Part shown: positions 1 to 6,102 of the stretch, in pieces
Position numbering within the stretch: position 1 is the stretch's first letter
Layout of the letters: each line of letters starts with the position of its first letter
Origin: Phycisphaerae bacterium
Lineage (GTDB): Bacteria > Planctomycetota > Phycisphaerae > UBA1845 > Fen-1342
Direction of reading: 5' to 3'
Length of the DNA stretch: 13,475 nucleotides
NCBI GenBank assembly: GCA_026984555.1
Contig: JALSRY010000342.1
Span: forward strand, 1-13,475
The notes under the pieces: model-generated
What the model saw: the letters and a program-made list of their open reading frames with translations, nothing else
Told to the model about the DNA's origin: nothing
Databases searched by the model: none
Position numbers and translations under genes: made by a program

Positions 1-774
1 CTTCCGTCATCGCCCGGAGCCGCACCACGGATCGGCGTATGGGCCGTCGGCGAGGACCAGGCGATTCGGAGGCGGGCGCGGGCACTCGCGGCGGAGCTGG
101 GATGCCCGATCGTGGCGGGGGATGCGACCAATTGCGAATTGCTGCTCGTCGTTGCGCTCGACGGGCTGGAGCTGCGCGCTGCCGGCCGGGGTGCTCCGCG
201 GGGGATTCGGGTGGATTGGTGCGCGGGAGGTGCCGCCCGGCACCGACTGGCCACGGCCTCGCGCCGCCAGCCGCTGGCACGAGCCGTGGGGTTGAAGAAA
301 GGTCCACGGGCGGTGATCGACGCCACGACGGGGCTGGGGCGCGACGCGCTGTGGTTGGCCACGTTGGGATGCCCGGTGGTGGCGATCGAACGTAGCCCGG
401 TGCTGGGGGTGATGCTTCGCGACGCATGGGAGCGGCTGGAGCCCGGTCCCGTTCGGCAACGCCTGCGGCTACGGATCGGCGATGCGGCCGACGTGCTCAC
501 CGCCCTCGCTCCGCGCGAGCGGCCCGCCGTGGTGTATCTCGACCCGATGTTTCCGCCGCGCGGCAAGACGGCCAAACCGAAAAAGGAGATGTGTATCTTG
601 CGGCGGTTGGTGGGGGATGACGCGGACGCATCGACATTGGTGGCTGTGGCGCGACGGGTGGCCCGCGAGCGGGTGGTGGTCAAGCGGACCCCTCGCGCGC
701 CGCCGCTCGCGCCGGATCCGAGCCTGACCATCCGCAGCAAGCTGGTTCGTTTTGACGTGTATCTCACGTCGTGA
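1..774 (+). CDS. rsmJ: 16S rRNA (guanine-N2) methyltransferase, RsmJ family, 5' end cut
   Basis: This is a SAM-dependent methyltransferase of the RsmJ (YhiQ) family, which in E. coli methylates G1516 of 16S rRNA at N2. The frame is open from the first base and ends in TGA at 772-774. The SAM-binding loop reads DATTGLGRDALWLATLG, followed by the acidic residue in VAIERSPV. The catalytic and substrate segment reads VVYLDPMFPPRGKTAKPKKEM, matching the family hallmark YLDPMFP...KKEM, and the C-terminus has VVVKRTPRAPPLA and RFDVYL. A GTG at 112 opens a 220-codon ORF. However, the frame upstream still reads like an RsmJ N-terminus (GVWAVGEDQAIRRRARALA, then CPIVAGDATNCELL) and has no ATG, GTG or TTG, so I place the true start left of the window. 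It converges with fliM across 49 bp. The family assignment is firm; the exact target base is known only from E. coli. Confidence 0.88.
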   Translation, partial: LPSSPGAAPRIGVWAVGEDQAIRRRARALAAELGCPIVAGDATNCELLLVVALDGLELRAAGRGAPRGIRVDWCAGGAARHRLATASRRQPLARAVGLKKGPRAVIDATTGLGRDALWLATLGCPVVAIERSPVLGVMLRDAWERLEPGPVRQRLRLRIGDAADVLTALAPRERPAVVYLDPMFPPRGKTAKPKKEMCILRRLVGDDADASTLVAVARRVARERVVVKRTPRAPPLAPDPSLTIRSKLVRFDVYLTS

Positions 775-823
775 GGGGTTGCCAGGCCCCGCGCGGAACA
801 CCCCGCGAGCGACCGCCCGCGGG
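775..823. other. Short convergent spacer with a weak hairpin
   Basis: The spacer between the convergent rsmJ and fliM stops holds an inverted repeat, CCCGCG (802-807) and CGCGGG (818-823), around a 10-nt loop. A smaller GGGG/CCCC pair lies at 775-790. Neither is followed by a T-tract on either strand, so an intrinsic terminator cannot be claimed. The hairpin may still act in 3'-end formation of one of the two transcripts. Confidence 0.3.
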
Positions 824-1867
824 CTAGAGCAACTCGTCGATCGCCGCCCGCCGTGTGATGCGCAAGGCTTTCTGGCCGCGGACCTGACCGGCGCGGCCGG
901 CGAACTTGGTTCGGCCGGCGATTTGCAGGATCAGCTCGGCACTGGCGCGTTTGTTCAGCGGCAGCAAGTCGCCGATCTGAAGGTTGCGGAGATCGCTCAG
1001 CCGCACGCGCGTTTGTCCGAGATACGCCGTCAACCCCACGGGCGACTTGACCAGGTTTCGCAGCAGGCGCTGTTGCTGTTTTTGTGTCGCGGGCTTGGGC
1101 TTGTAGAACCACGACTGGCTGGTCATGTGCGTCAGGACCGATTCGATCGTGTTGAACGGGATGCACAGGCTCATCGTGCCGGCGGTCCGCCCGAGCTTGA
1201 TCTCGAACGTGATGAACACGACCACCTCGGTGGGGGCGACGATGTGCACGAGTTGGGGGTTGCTCTCGTGTTCGACGACCTCGAAGTGCGTTTCGATCAG
1301 GTTTCGCCAGACGTCGGAAAGCTGTTCGAGCGCTCGGCCGACGATCCGGTCCATGAGCCGCCACTCGATGGAAGTCAGCGGTCGCTGCGGGATGTAGAGG
1401 TTGCCGTTGTCGCCGCCGAGCAGCCGATCCACGAATGGATAGACGATCAGCGGGCTGATTTCGAGACACATCTGGCCTTCGAGCGGGGGCGCCTGGAGCA
1501 CCATGAAGCAGGTCGGGTTGGGCAGCGAGTGGATGAACTCGTTGTACGTAAGCTGCTCGACGCCGACGACACGCACGTCGATGATCGTGCGGAGCATACC
1601 CGAGAGGGTCGCCCCGAAGTTACGCGCGAAGACCTCGTGAATCGACGAAATGACGCGGATCTGGTCCTTGCTGACGCGCTCGGGACGCTTGAAGTCATAG
1701 ATGTGCGCTTCGATGTCCGTAAACAGCGTCGGGCGGCGCGCGACCGCCGTTTCCGCCCCACTCGTCGCATCCGCCCCCCCGGCGGGCGTTTCCGGGGTCT
1801 CGGTGTCCTCAGCCTGGACGGCGTTCAGCAAAGCGTCGATTTCGCTCTGATCGAGTACTTCCGCCAT
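824..1867 (-). CDS. fliM: Flagellar motor switch protein FliM
   Basis: FliM forms the middle of the cytoplasmic C-ring, binds phospho-CheY and couples it to rotation through FliG and FliN. The chosen start gives 347 residues beginning MAEVLDQSEIDALLNAV, the conserved N-terminal CheY-binding peptide. A linker rich in Glu, Thr, Pro and Ala follows (about 18-45), then the CheC-like middle domain (about 48-250). This includes DFKRPERVSKDQIR, the FliG-contact loop LLGGDNGNL (149-157) and RPLTSIEWRLMDRIV. The C-terminal SpoA/FliN-like domain (about 272-342) contains LRNLQIGDLLPLNKR. The frame runs 38 codons further upstream to 1981, but those residues are not FliM-like, so I reject that start. A purine-rich GGGAGAA lies about 14 nt upstream of the ATG, a weak ribosome site. 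No other flagellar gene is in the window. The gene converges with rsmJ and diverges from the sigma-factor operon. Confidence 0.96.
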   Translation of the reverse strand: MAEVLDQSEIDALLNAVQAEDTETPETPAGGADATSGAETAVARRPTLFTDIEAHIYDFKRPERVSKDQIRVISSIHEVFARNFGATLSGMLRTIIDVRVVGVEQLTYNEFIHSLPNPTCFMVLQAPPLEGQMCLEISPLIVYPFVDRLLGGDNGNLYIPQRPLTSIEWRLMDRIVGRALEQLSDVWRNLIETHFEVVEHESNPQLVHIVAPTEVVVFITFEIKLGRTAGTMSLCIPFNTIESVLTHMTSQSWFYKPKPATQKQQQRLLRNLVKSPVGLTAYLGQTRVRLSDLRNLQIGDLLPLNKRASAELILQIAGRTKFAGRAGQVRGQKALRITRRAAIDELL

Positions 1868-1884
1868 GGGCGTCGTCCGATTCT

Positions 1885-1901
1885 CCCGGCGCAGCGCCGG
1901 G
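1885..1901. promoter_or_regulatory. 17-nt palindrome upstream of fliM
   Basis: CCCGGCGC-A-GCGCCGGG is a perfect inverted repeat with 8-bp arms, ending 18 nt before the fliM start. On the fliM strand its GGG overlaps the start of the only purine-rich ribosome-site candidate. If transcribed, it could fold and limit translation of fliM. It could also be a protein-binding site or chance in GC-rich DNA. Confidence 0.3.
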
Positions 1902-2158
1902 GCTGGTGTAGCCGGTCCGCCCCGGTTGGAGAGCCCCGGGGGCTGCCGCGGTCCGGTAGTTGTTATCGGGGGCGGAACCATGGCGGTTGAAGCTCATCCA
2001 CCGGCCGGGCGTGACGAAGCGCATTTTCCGCGTCCCCGCAGCCCCAGAAGGGGGGGAGCCATGCTCCGCGTGCGGGTGTCCCGGTTTGCGGGATGCCGCC
2101 GGCGTTGGTGCACGAGGCTTGGCCAGCTTCGCGTAGTGCCGTGACGCGTGGTGCCCGC

Positions 2159-2201
2159 TATAGTTTTTTGTCATGATTTTGTCCGCGAAAAGGTCTATTC
2201 T
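2159..2201 (+). promoter_or_regulatory. Candidate promoter region of the ECF sigma operon
   Basis: An AT-rich island in GC-rich DNA carries two -10-like hexamers: TATAGT (2159-2164), 8 nt before an ATG at 2173, and TATTCT (2196-2201), 7 nt before the ATG at 2209. TTGTCA at 2168-2173 resembles a -35, but it is 22 nt from TATTCT, too far for a normal sigma-70 spacer. No Shine-Dalgarno stands at the right distance from either ATG. Both arrangements would fit a leaderless mRNA. The exact promoter is not resolved. Confidence 0.35.
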
Positions 2202-2208
2202 TGATGGA

Positions 2209-2781
2209 ATGACCCACGCCACCGTCGACGTCGAGATGGCGCAGGCCTTGGTACGCGAGGCGCAGCGCGGCAGCCGGGGTGCCGCGGATCGGCTGATCCG
2301 CGCTCACGAGGGCTGGATGCGCGGGGTCATCTACGGAGTCACCGGGCGGCGGGACCTGGTGGACGACGTCGCTCAGCAGGTCTGGACGCGTGTTTGGCAA
2401 CGCATCGGGTCGCTCAACGACCCTCGCCGTCTCCGATCATGGCTGTACACCGTTGCGCGCAACGTCGCGGTAGACGCGTCACAAGAGCGTCGATCGCGTC
2501 GGATGGTCGGGCTGGAAGCGGTTGCAGAAGATGTGAGCGATCGGCGGGGCGCCGGTCCGGTTCGCTCGACAGCCGACACGGAAACGCGGGAAATGCTGCT
2601 CCAGGCGGTCGAATCGCTCCCGGCGCTGTATCGCGAGCCGTTCGTGCTGCGGCACCTGCAAGACTGGAGCTACGCGGAGATCGGAGAGGTATTGGGTCTG
2701 TCGCTCGATGCAGTGGAGACCAGGCTCGTGCGAGCCCGACGCCTGTTACGAGAAATGCTCAAGGACAAGGTGAAACCATGA
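2209..2781 (+). CDS. ECF-family RNA polymerase sigma factor
   Basis: This is a 190-residue extracytoplasmic-function sigma factor, which directs RNA polymerase to a specific promoter set. Sigma region 2 spans about 27-97 and includes DLVDDVAQQVWTRVWQRIGSL (-10 recognition helix area) and RLRSWLYTVARNVAVDASQERR. A variable linker follows (about 98-124). Region 4 spans about 125-182, with LPALYREPFVLRHLQDWSYA leading into the helix-turn-helix EIGEVLGLSLDAVETRLVRARRLL (written as in the sequence, about 157-180). There is no region 1.1 or 3, as expected for ECF factors. An ATG 36 bp upstream (2173) would add MILSAKRSILDG. I prefer 2209 because the intervening DNA is AT-rich like a promoter. The stop overlaps the next start as ATGA, implying translational coupling to an anti-sigma-like gene. 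Which ECF group it belongs to cannot be told by eye. Confidence 0.9.
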   Translation: MTHATVDVEMAQALVREAQRGSRGAADRLIRAHEGWMRGVIYGVTGRRDLVDDVAQQVWTRVWQRIGSLNDPRRLRSWLYTVARNVAVDASQERRSRRMVGLEAVAEDVSDRRGAGPVRSTADTETREMLLQAVESLPALYREPFVLRHLQDWSYAEIGEVLGLSLDAVETRLVRARRLLREMLKDKVKP

Positions 2782-3320
2782 AACGCCCCGCCGACGATCT
2801 GGAACGCCTGATCTCGCGCTATCTCGATCACGAGGCCACCGCGCGCGAGCGGCGCGCGCTGGAGCGGAGATTGCGGGACGATCCGGAAGCCGCCCGGCTC
2901 TATCGACAAACCCGCGAGATCGACGACGCGTTGCGCCTGGCCCTGCGCGGCGTCGTGGCGGGGGAGCGTGCAGGACGGACGACCTGGCCCAAGCGGCGAC
3001 GGGCGTTGCGGGCGGCGGGGCTGGCTGCCGCCGCGTGCGTGGGGTTGCTGATCTGGCAAGGCCCGACGGGGAAGACGAACTTCTCGCCGGCACACAGGAG
3101 CACGCCGGCAGCGGCCGCGAGTACGTCGTGGTTTGCCCCGCCACCGACGGCGGGTGATTCGTATGTCGCGGGGGACGACTACGAAGCCACGACGGCCACC
3201 GCGGACAAGCCCGCGGAAACACGCTGGATCGTGGTGCCCAGCGAGAAACCGGGCGAATACCTGGTGATCGAAGTGAATCGAGTGCCCAAGCGAGCCGTTC
3301 AACTGGCAAGAGATTTCTAG
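2778..3320 (+). CDS. Single-pass membrane protein, probable anti-sigma factor
   Basis: The protein has 180 residues. The cytoplasmic-looking N-terminus (1-60) is a charged helical segment, LISRYLDHEATARERRALE then LRDDPEAARLYRQTREIDDAL. It resembles the N-terminal helices of anti-sigma factors of the zf-HC2 type but has no His/Cys zinc motif. A basic stretch (RTTWPKRRR) precedes one transmembrane helix at about 77-94, which predicts N-in, C-out topology. The outer part (95-180) begins with an Ala/Ser/Thr/Pro-rich stalk and ends in a small beta-like region (RWIVVPSEKPGEYLVIEVNR). Its ATG overlaps the sigma stop by 4 bp, and the PDZ gene starts 10 bp after its own stop. Anti-sigma function is inferred mainly from this coupling, the topology and the N-terminal helices, not from a full domain match. 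Confidence 0.72.
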   Translation: MKRPADDLERLISRYLDHEATARERRALERRLRDDPEAARLYRQTREIDDALRLALRGVVAGERAGRTTWPKRRRALRAAGLAAAACVGLLIWQGPTGKTNFSPAHRSTPAAAASTSWFAPPPTAGDSYVAGDDYEATTATADKPAETRWIVVPSEKPGEYLVIEVNRVPKRAVQLARDF

Positions 3321-3324
3321 GAGG
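3319..3324 (+). promoter_or_regulatory. Consensus Shine-Dalgarno of the PDZ gene
   Basis: AGGAGG overlaps the last two bases of the upstream stop codon and sits 5 nt before the ATG at 3330. It is one of the few textbook ribosome sites in the window. It fixes the start of the PDZ gene and suggests strong, independent translation of the third operon member. Confidence 0.8.
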
Positions 3325-3329
3325 TTGAC

Positions 3330-4718
3330 ATGATGCTTTCCGTATCATGCGCCATCGTGCTGTTGTGGTCCGGGCTGGGCAACGTGCTCGCGCCACCCTG
3401 CGGGAACGGGCAACCGTGTCTGGCGGTCGTGCGGCTGGCCGACGCGGGAGGAGAGCTCGGGGTAAAGGCGCACGCGATCGTGCTCGTCGACGACGAGGAC
3501 CGCGACCAGAACCATGACGCCACCTGTGATCAGAACATTCCGGACGTATGGATCGGGGTGCGCGTGACGATGGTGCCGCCCGCGCTGGCGGCCCATCTCG
3601 GACGCAAAGGGCTGATGATTGCGAACGTGGTCGCCGACAGTCCGGCGGACAAGGCGGGGCTGGAGCGCTTCGACGTGGTGGTGTCGTTTGCCGGCCGCCC
3701 CATCGCTTCGATGGATGACCTGGCTCGGGCAATTCGCGAAACCGGCCCCGGCAAGATTGTCGATCTGGTCGTGATCCACGCCGGCCAGCAGCGCACACTG
3801 AAGATTACACCCGCACGGCGCGACCGGGAGGCCGAGATCAAGTTCAAGTACAAGGAACGCGGCCAGCGTTTCCGCGATCAGATCGAGAAGTATTTCGGGC
3901 ACCGTTTGCGCCTGGGGCCGCACGGAAACGCGATGTTCATCCCGCAGGGGCGACTCGATCGTCTGCCCGACGAAATCAAGGAGATGCTCAAGGACTGGGA
4001 GGGCAAGCTCCCGGAGATGGAGTGGTTCGACGACGACGATTTCGACCTCAAGGGGCTGCCGTTCGAGATGCGGATCGAGATCGACGCCGACGATGGTTTC
4101 CGGTTTTCGATGGATGACCACGAAGACGACGACTCCGAGGTCGAAATCACGATCCGCAAGGATGACGTGACGACGACGATCCACCGCAATGCCGACGGCA
4201 CGATCCGTGTCGAACGCGAAGATGCCGACGGTAACCGCACGGAGGAGCAGTACGACGACGCGGACGCCCTGCGCAAGGGCGATGCCGATGCGTACCAGCT
4301 TTACGAACGTTTCATCCGCCACGCCCACGGGTTTTCGTTCACGCTGCCCGACCTGAGCCGTCTCGACAAAGAGCAGCGGCATTTCCAGATCGAGCTCCAG
4401 CGGCAGCTCGACAAGGCCCGGGAGCTCACGCGCAAGGCGTTGCGCGAGGCACGCCGCGCGGAAAAGTCGCTACGCGAGGACGCCGACGATCGCGCTGCTC
4501 CGTCCGCCGACGCCGAGCAGGAAGTGACGCTGCGCATCGACGACAACGGCCACATCACGCTGCGGATCGTCGGGGACGGGGCGACCCGGACCTACGAATT
4601 CGACAGCCGGGAAGATTTCGAAAAGAACGAACCCGAGCTCTACAAGCGTTTTCGCGGCGCACTCGACGAGGCGCAAACATCCGACGAGCGCAGTGCGCTG
4701 GCTCCGACGCTCGTTTAG
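3330..4718 (+). CDS. Secreted PDZ-domain protein of the sigma-factor operon
   Basis: The protein has 462 residues and no recognised family beyond one PDZ domain. Residues 1-21 look like a signal peptide (hydrophobic LSVSCAIVLLWSGLG, then NVLA before PP). The PDZ domain spans about 73-162: WIGVRV strand, the GLMIANVVADSPADKAGLE core, DVVVSFAGRPI, and LVVIHAGQQRTLKI. No Ser/His/Asp protease domain or metalloprotease motif is present, unlike DegS, DegP or RseP. The rest is highly charged. There is an acidic run at about 233-270 (DDDDFDL, DDHEDDDSE), then two similar beta-rich modules at about 270-328 and 397-441 ending YERF and YKRF. Between them lies a helical, possibly coiled-coil stretch (about 344-385). 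It is the last gene of the sigma/anti-sigma operon, which suggests a periplasmic or outer-face role in sensing or transmitting an envelope signal. That role is inference. Confidence 0.8.
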   Translation: MMLSVSCAIVLLWSGLGNVLAPPCGNGQPCLAVVRLADAGGELGVKAHAIVLVDDEDRDQNHDATCDQNIPDVWIGVRVTMVPPALAAHLGRKGLMIANVVADSPADKAGLERFDVVVSFAGRPIASMDDLARAIRETGPGKIVDLVVIHAGQQRTLKITPARRDREAEIKFKYKERGQRFRDQIEKYFGHRLRLGPHGNAMFIPQGRLDRLPDEIKEMLKDWEGKLPEMEWFDDDDFDLKGLPFEMRIEIDADDGFRFSMDDHEDDDSEVEITIRKDDVTTTIHRNADGTIRVEREDADGNRTEEQYDDADALRKGDADAYQLYERFIRHAHGFSFTLPDLSRLDKEQRHFQIELQRQLDKARELTRKALREARRAEKSLREDADDRAAPSADAEQEVTLRIDDNGHITLRIVGDGATRTYEFDSREDFEKNEPELYKRFRGALDEAQTSDERSALAPTLV

Positions 4719-4750
4719 TACCCGGCGCGCACGGCGGAGGCGGAACCAGC

Positions 4751-4756
4751 TATAAT
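4751..4756 (+). promoter_or_regulatory. Consensus -10 box 7 nt from an ATG, possible leaderless start
   Basis: TATAAT matches the sigma-70 -10 consensus exactly and lies in GC-rich DNA. Seven bases separate it from the ATG at 4764, so transcription would begin at or next to that A, giving a leaderless mRNA. No recognisable -35 lies 16-18 nt upstream. A GGAGG at 4736-4740 is too far from either ATG to be the ribosome site. The alternative ATG at 4755 overlaps the hexamer. Confidence 0.45.
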
Positions 4757-4763
4757 GCCGCCC

Positions 4764-5561
4764 ATGAACGGCCCTGGGCGCAAACGACCGCTGCCACGCC
4801 ATGCTTGGCTCTACGCACTGCCCGAGGCGGAGTTGCCGCCGCGGGTGGATTGCGGCGGGCAGGTTTTCGAGCACGTGCGCACCTTCAAACACGACTTTTT
4901 CGCGGCAACGGGGCTCTATCGGGGCCCCGACGGCTTAGCGGTACTCAAGCTCGGTCGCCGGCAGGATTTCGCTACGGTTCCCCTCGACTGGCTCGGTCGC
5001 TGGCTCACCCGCCGTGAGGTTCGGCTCTACACGCTGCTCCAGGATGTCCCCGGCGTGCCGCGGCTGATCGGGACGGTCGGTCGGGAGGCCGGCTTCCTGC
5101 ACGCATACGTCCCCGGCCGGCCACTGGGGCGGGAAGATCGCGTGTCCGACCGTTTCTTTGACGAGTTGATGGAGATGCTCGATACGATCTGGCGCCGCGA
5201 CATGGCCTATGTCGATCTGAACAAACGCCAGAACATTCTCCTGGGCGACGACGGACGACCGTACCTGATCGACTTCCAGATTTCGCTCCACCTGCCGGCG
5301 CGCGGCTGGCGCCGTCTGGCGCCGGTGCGCTGGCTGCTGCGCCGTTTCCAGCAGGCCGACCGCTACCACACGCTCAAGCACAAACGCCGGTTACGCCCCG
5401 ACCTGCTGACGCTCGACGAGCGGCGGTGCGTCGAACGACTGAGCGTCTGGATTCGGCTGCACCGCTGGCTGACCCGCCCACTCACCAACCTGCGCCGCCA
5501 CACACTCAAGCGGCTCAAACGATCGGAAACCACGGAAGTGGCGGGCTCGTCGGCCAAGTAA
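4764..5561 (+). CDS. Protein-kinase-fold protein, atypical (RIO/lipopolysaccharide-kinase-like)
   Basis: The protein has 265 residues from ATG 4764 (268 from ATG 4755). It shows the core residues of the kinase fold in order: the ATP-anchoring lysine in LAVLKLGR (K62), a helix-C-like glutamate in RREVRLYTLL (E85), the catalytic loop YVDLNKRQNILL with D151 and N157, and the metal-binding aspartate in LIDFQIS (D170). The catalytic loop lacks the HRD histidine and arginine, and the DFG glycine is replaced by Gln. The compact size and lack of an activation segment fit small atypical kinases such as RIO or the KdkA/WaaP lipopolysaccharide kinases rather than Ser/Thr receptor kinases. The C-terminus (about 175-255) is very basic and helical. 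No signal or membrane helix is seen. Substrate unknown. The gene stands alone after the PDZ operon and converges with the rplL operon. Start choice rests on a -10 box placed for a leaderless transcript. Confidence 0.75.
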   Translation: MNGPGRKRPLPRHAWLYALPEAELPPRVDCGGQVFEHVRTFKHDFFAATGLYRGPDGLAVLKLGRRQDFATVPLDWLGRWLTRREVRLYTLLQDVPGVPRLIGTVGREAGFLHAYVPGRPLGREDRVSDRFFDELMEMLDTIWRRDMAYVDLNKRQNILLGDDGRPYLIDFQISLHLPARGWRRLAPVRWLLRRFQQADRYHTLKHKRRLRPDLLTLDERRCVERLSVWIRLHRWLTRPLTNLRRHTLKRLKRSETTEVAGSSAK

Positions 5562-5616
5562 ACCAACAACGACCGGCCCCCGCCGTGCCCCGTCGGCGCC
5601 ATGGCGCACGGACGCG
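5562..5616. other. Convergent spacer with a 12-bp palindrome
   Basis: Between the kinase stop and the rplL-operon terminator lies GCGCCATGGCGC (5596-5607), a perfect 12-bp palindrome. No separate plus-strand T-tract terminator for the kinase gene is visible. The neighbouring hairpin at 5622-5642 could halt plus-strand transcription, but it is followed only by CTCTTCA on that strand. Confidence 0.3.
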
Positions 5617-5642
5617 AAAAAAGCCCGGCACGGGGCCGGGCT
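5617..5642 (-). terminator. Rho-independent terminator of the tuf-secE-nusG-rpl operon
   Basis: Read on the minus strand, an 8-bp perfect stem AGCCCGGC/GCCGGGCT with a 5-nt loop is followed immediately by a run of T (AAAAAA at 5617-5622 on the plus strand). It begins 40 bp after the rplL stop. This is a textbook intrinsic terminator, and it implies that rpoBC is not co-transcribed with rplL here. Confidence 0.9.
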
Positions 5643-5682
5643 CTTCACTGGTGAAAGCTCGAAACGCAGCTCGGGCGACGCG

Positions 5683-6102
5683 CTACTTGATCTCGACCGC
5701 GGCGCCGGCGTTCTCGAGCTCGGTCTTCCACTTCTCGGCTTCTTCCTTGCTGACGCCTTCCACCAGCGGCTTGGGCGCCTCGTCGACGAGGGCCTTGGCT
5801 TCCTTCAGACCCAGGTCGCTGCGGGCGGCCCGCACGACCTTGATGACCTGGAGCTTCTTGTCGCCGGCACCCTTGATGATGACGTCGAACTCGGTCTGCT
5901 CTTCGGCGGCGGCCGCACCGGCCCCACCGTCGGCCGGACCGGCCACCATGACGGCTCCGCCCGCGGCCGGCTCGATGCCGTACTCGTCCTTGAGGTAATC
6001 GGTCAGCTCTTTGGCCTGCACGAGCGTCAACGCGACGATCTTGTCGCCGAGATCCTTGATGGCCGCGTCGAACTCACGCGTGGCAGTGGCTTCTTCAGAC
6101 AT
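5683..6102 (-). CDS. rplL: 50S ribosomal protein L7/L12
   Basis: L7/L12 is the mobile stalk protein that recruits and stimulates the translational GTPases. The protein has 139 residues, slightly over the usual 120-130. The N-terminal dimerisation helices span about 9-42 ([20 protein letters not shown]). An Ala/Gly-rich hinge follows (about 46-66), and then the globular C-terminal domain (about 70-139) with [38 protein letters not shown] and the closing [13 protein letters not shown] lies 10 nt before the ATG. It is separated from rplJ by 155 bp containing several hairpins and is the last gene before a strong terminator. The usual downstream neighbours rpoB and rpoC are missing. Confidence 0.97.
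   Translation of the reverse strand: MSEEATATREFDAAIKDLGDKIVALTLVQAKELTDYLKDEYGIEPAAGGAVMVAGPADGGAGAAAAEEQTEFDVIIKGAGDKKLQVIKVVRAARSDLGLKEAKALVDEAPKPLVEGVSKEEAEKWKTELENAGAAVEIK

Larger units (their letters stand above)
1868..2208. other. Divergent intergenic region between fliM and the ECF sigma operon
   Basis: About 340 bp separate the two divergent genes. The first two thirds are GC-rich with no convincing gene; an open frame at 1866-2144 is Arg/Gly-rich and non-conserved in appearance. A near-perfect palindrome lies at 1885-1901 beside fliM. The last 50 bp (about 2158-2208) turn sharply AT-rich and contain TATAGT at 2159-2164, TTGTCA at 2168-2173 and TATTCT at 2196-2201. This looks like the promoter zone of the sigma operon. 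Confidence 0.5.

Noticed and set aside
752..1990. A 412-codon open frame on the plus strand
   Set aside because: It is antisense to fliM across its whole length and has no recognisable motif; long antisense frames are expected in GC-rich DNA.
1866..2144. A 92-codon plus-strand frame between fliM and the sigma gene
   Set aside because: The composition is Arg/Gly-rich, it overlaps the fliM start, and there is no domain signal. An internal ATG at 2061 has a purine-rich site but the product is not protein-like.
2394..2777. Upstream extension of the anti-sigma frame
   Set aside because: It overlaps the sigma gene in another frame and is Arg/Ala-rich nonsense; the ATGA-coupled start at 2778 fits better.
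3345..4382. A 345-codon open frame on the minus strand
   Set aside because: It is antisense to the PDZ gene, which has the signal peptide, consensus ribosome site and PDZ motifs.
5596..5607. 12-bp palindrome GCGCCATGGCGC as a separate terminator or operator
   Set aside because: It has no loop, no T-tract and no promoter nearby; a palindrome of this length is common in GC-rich DNA.
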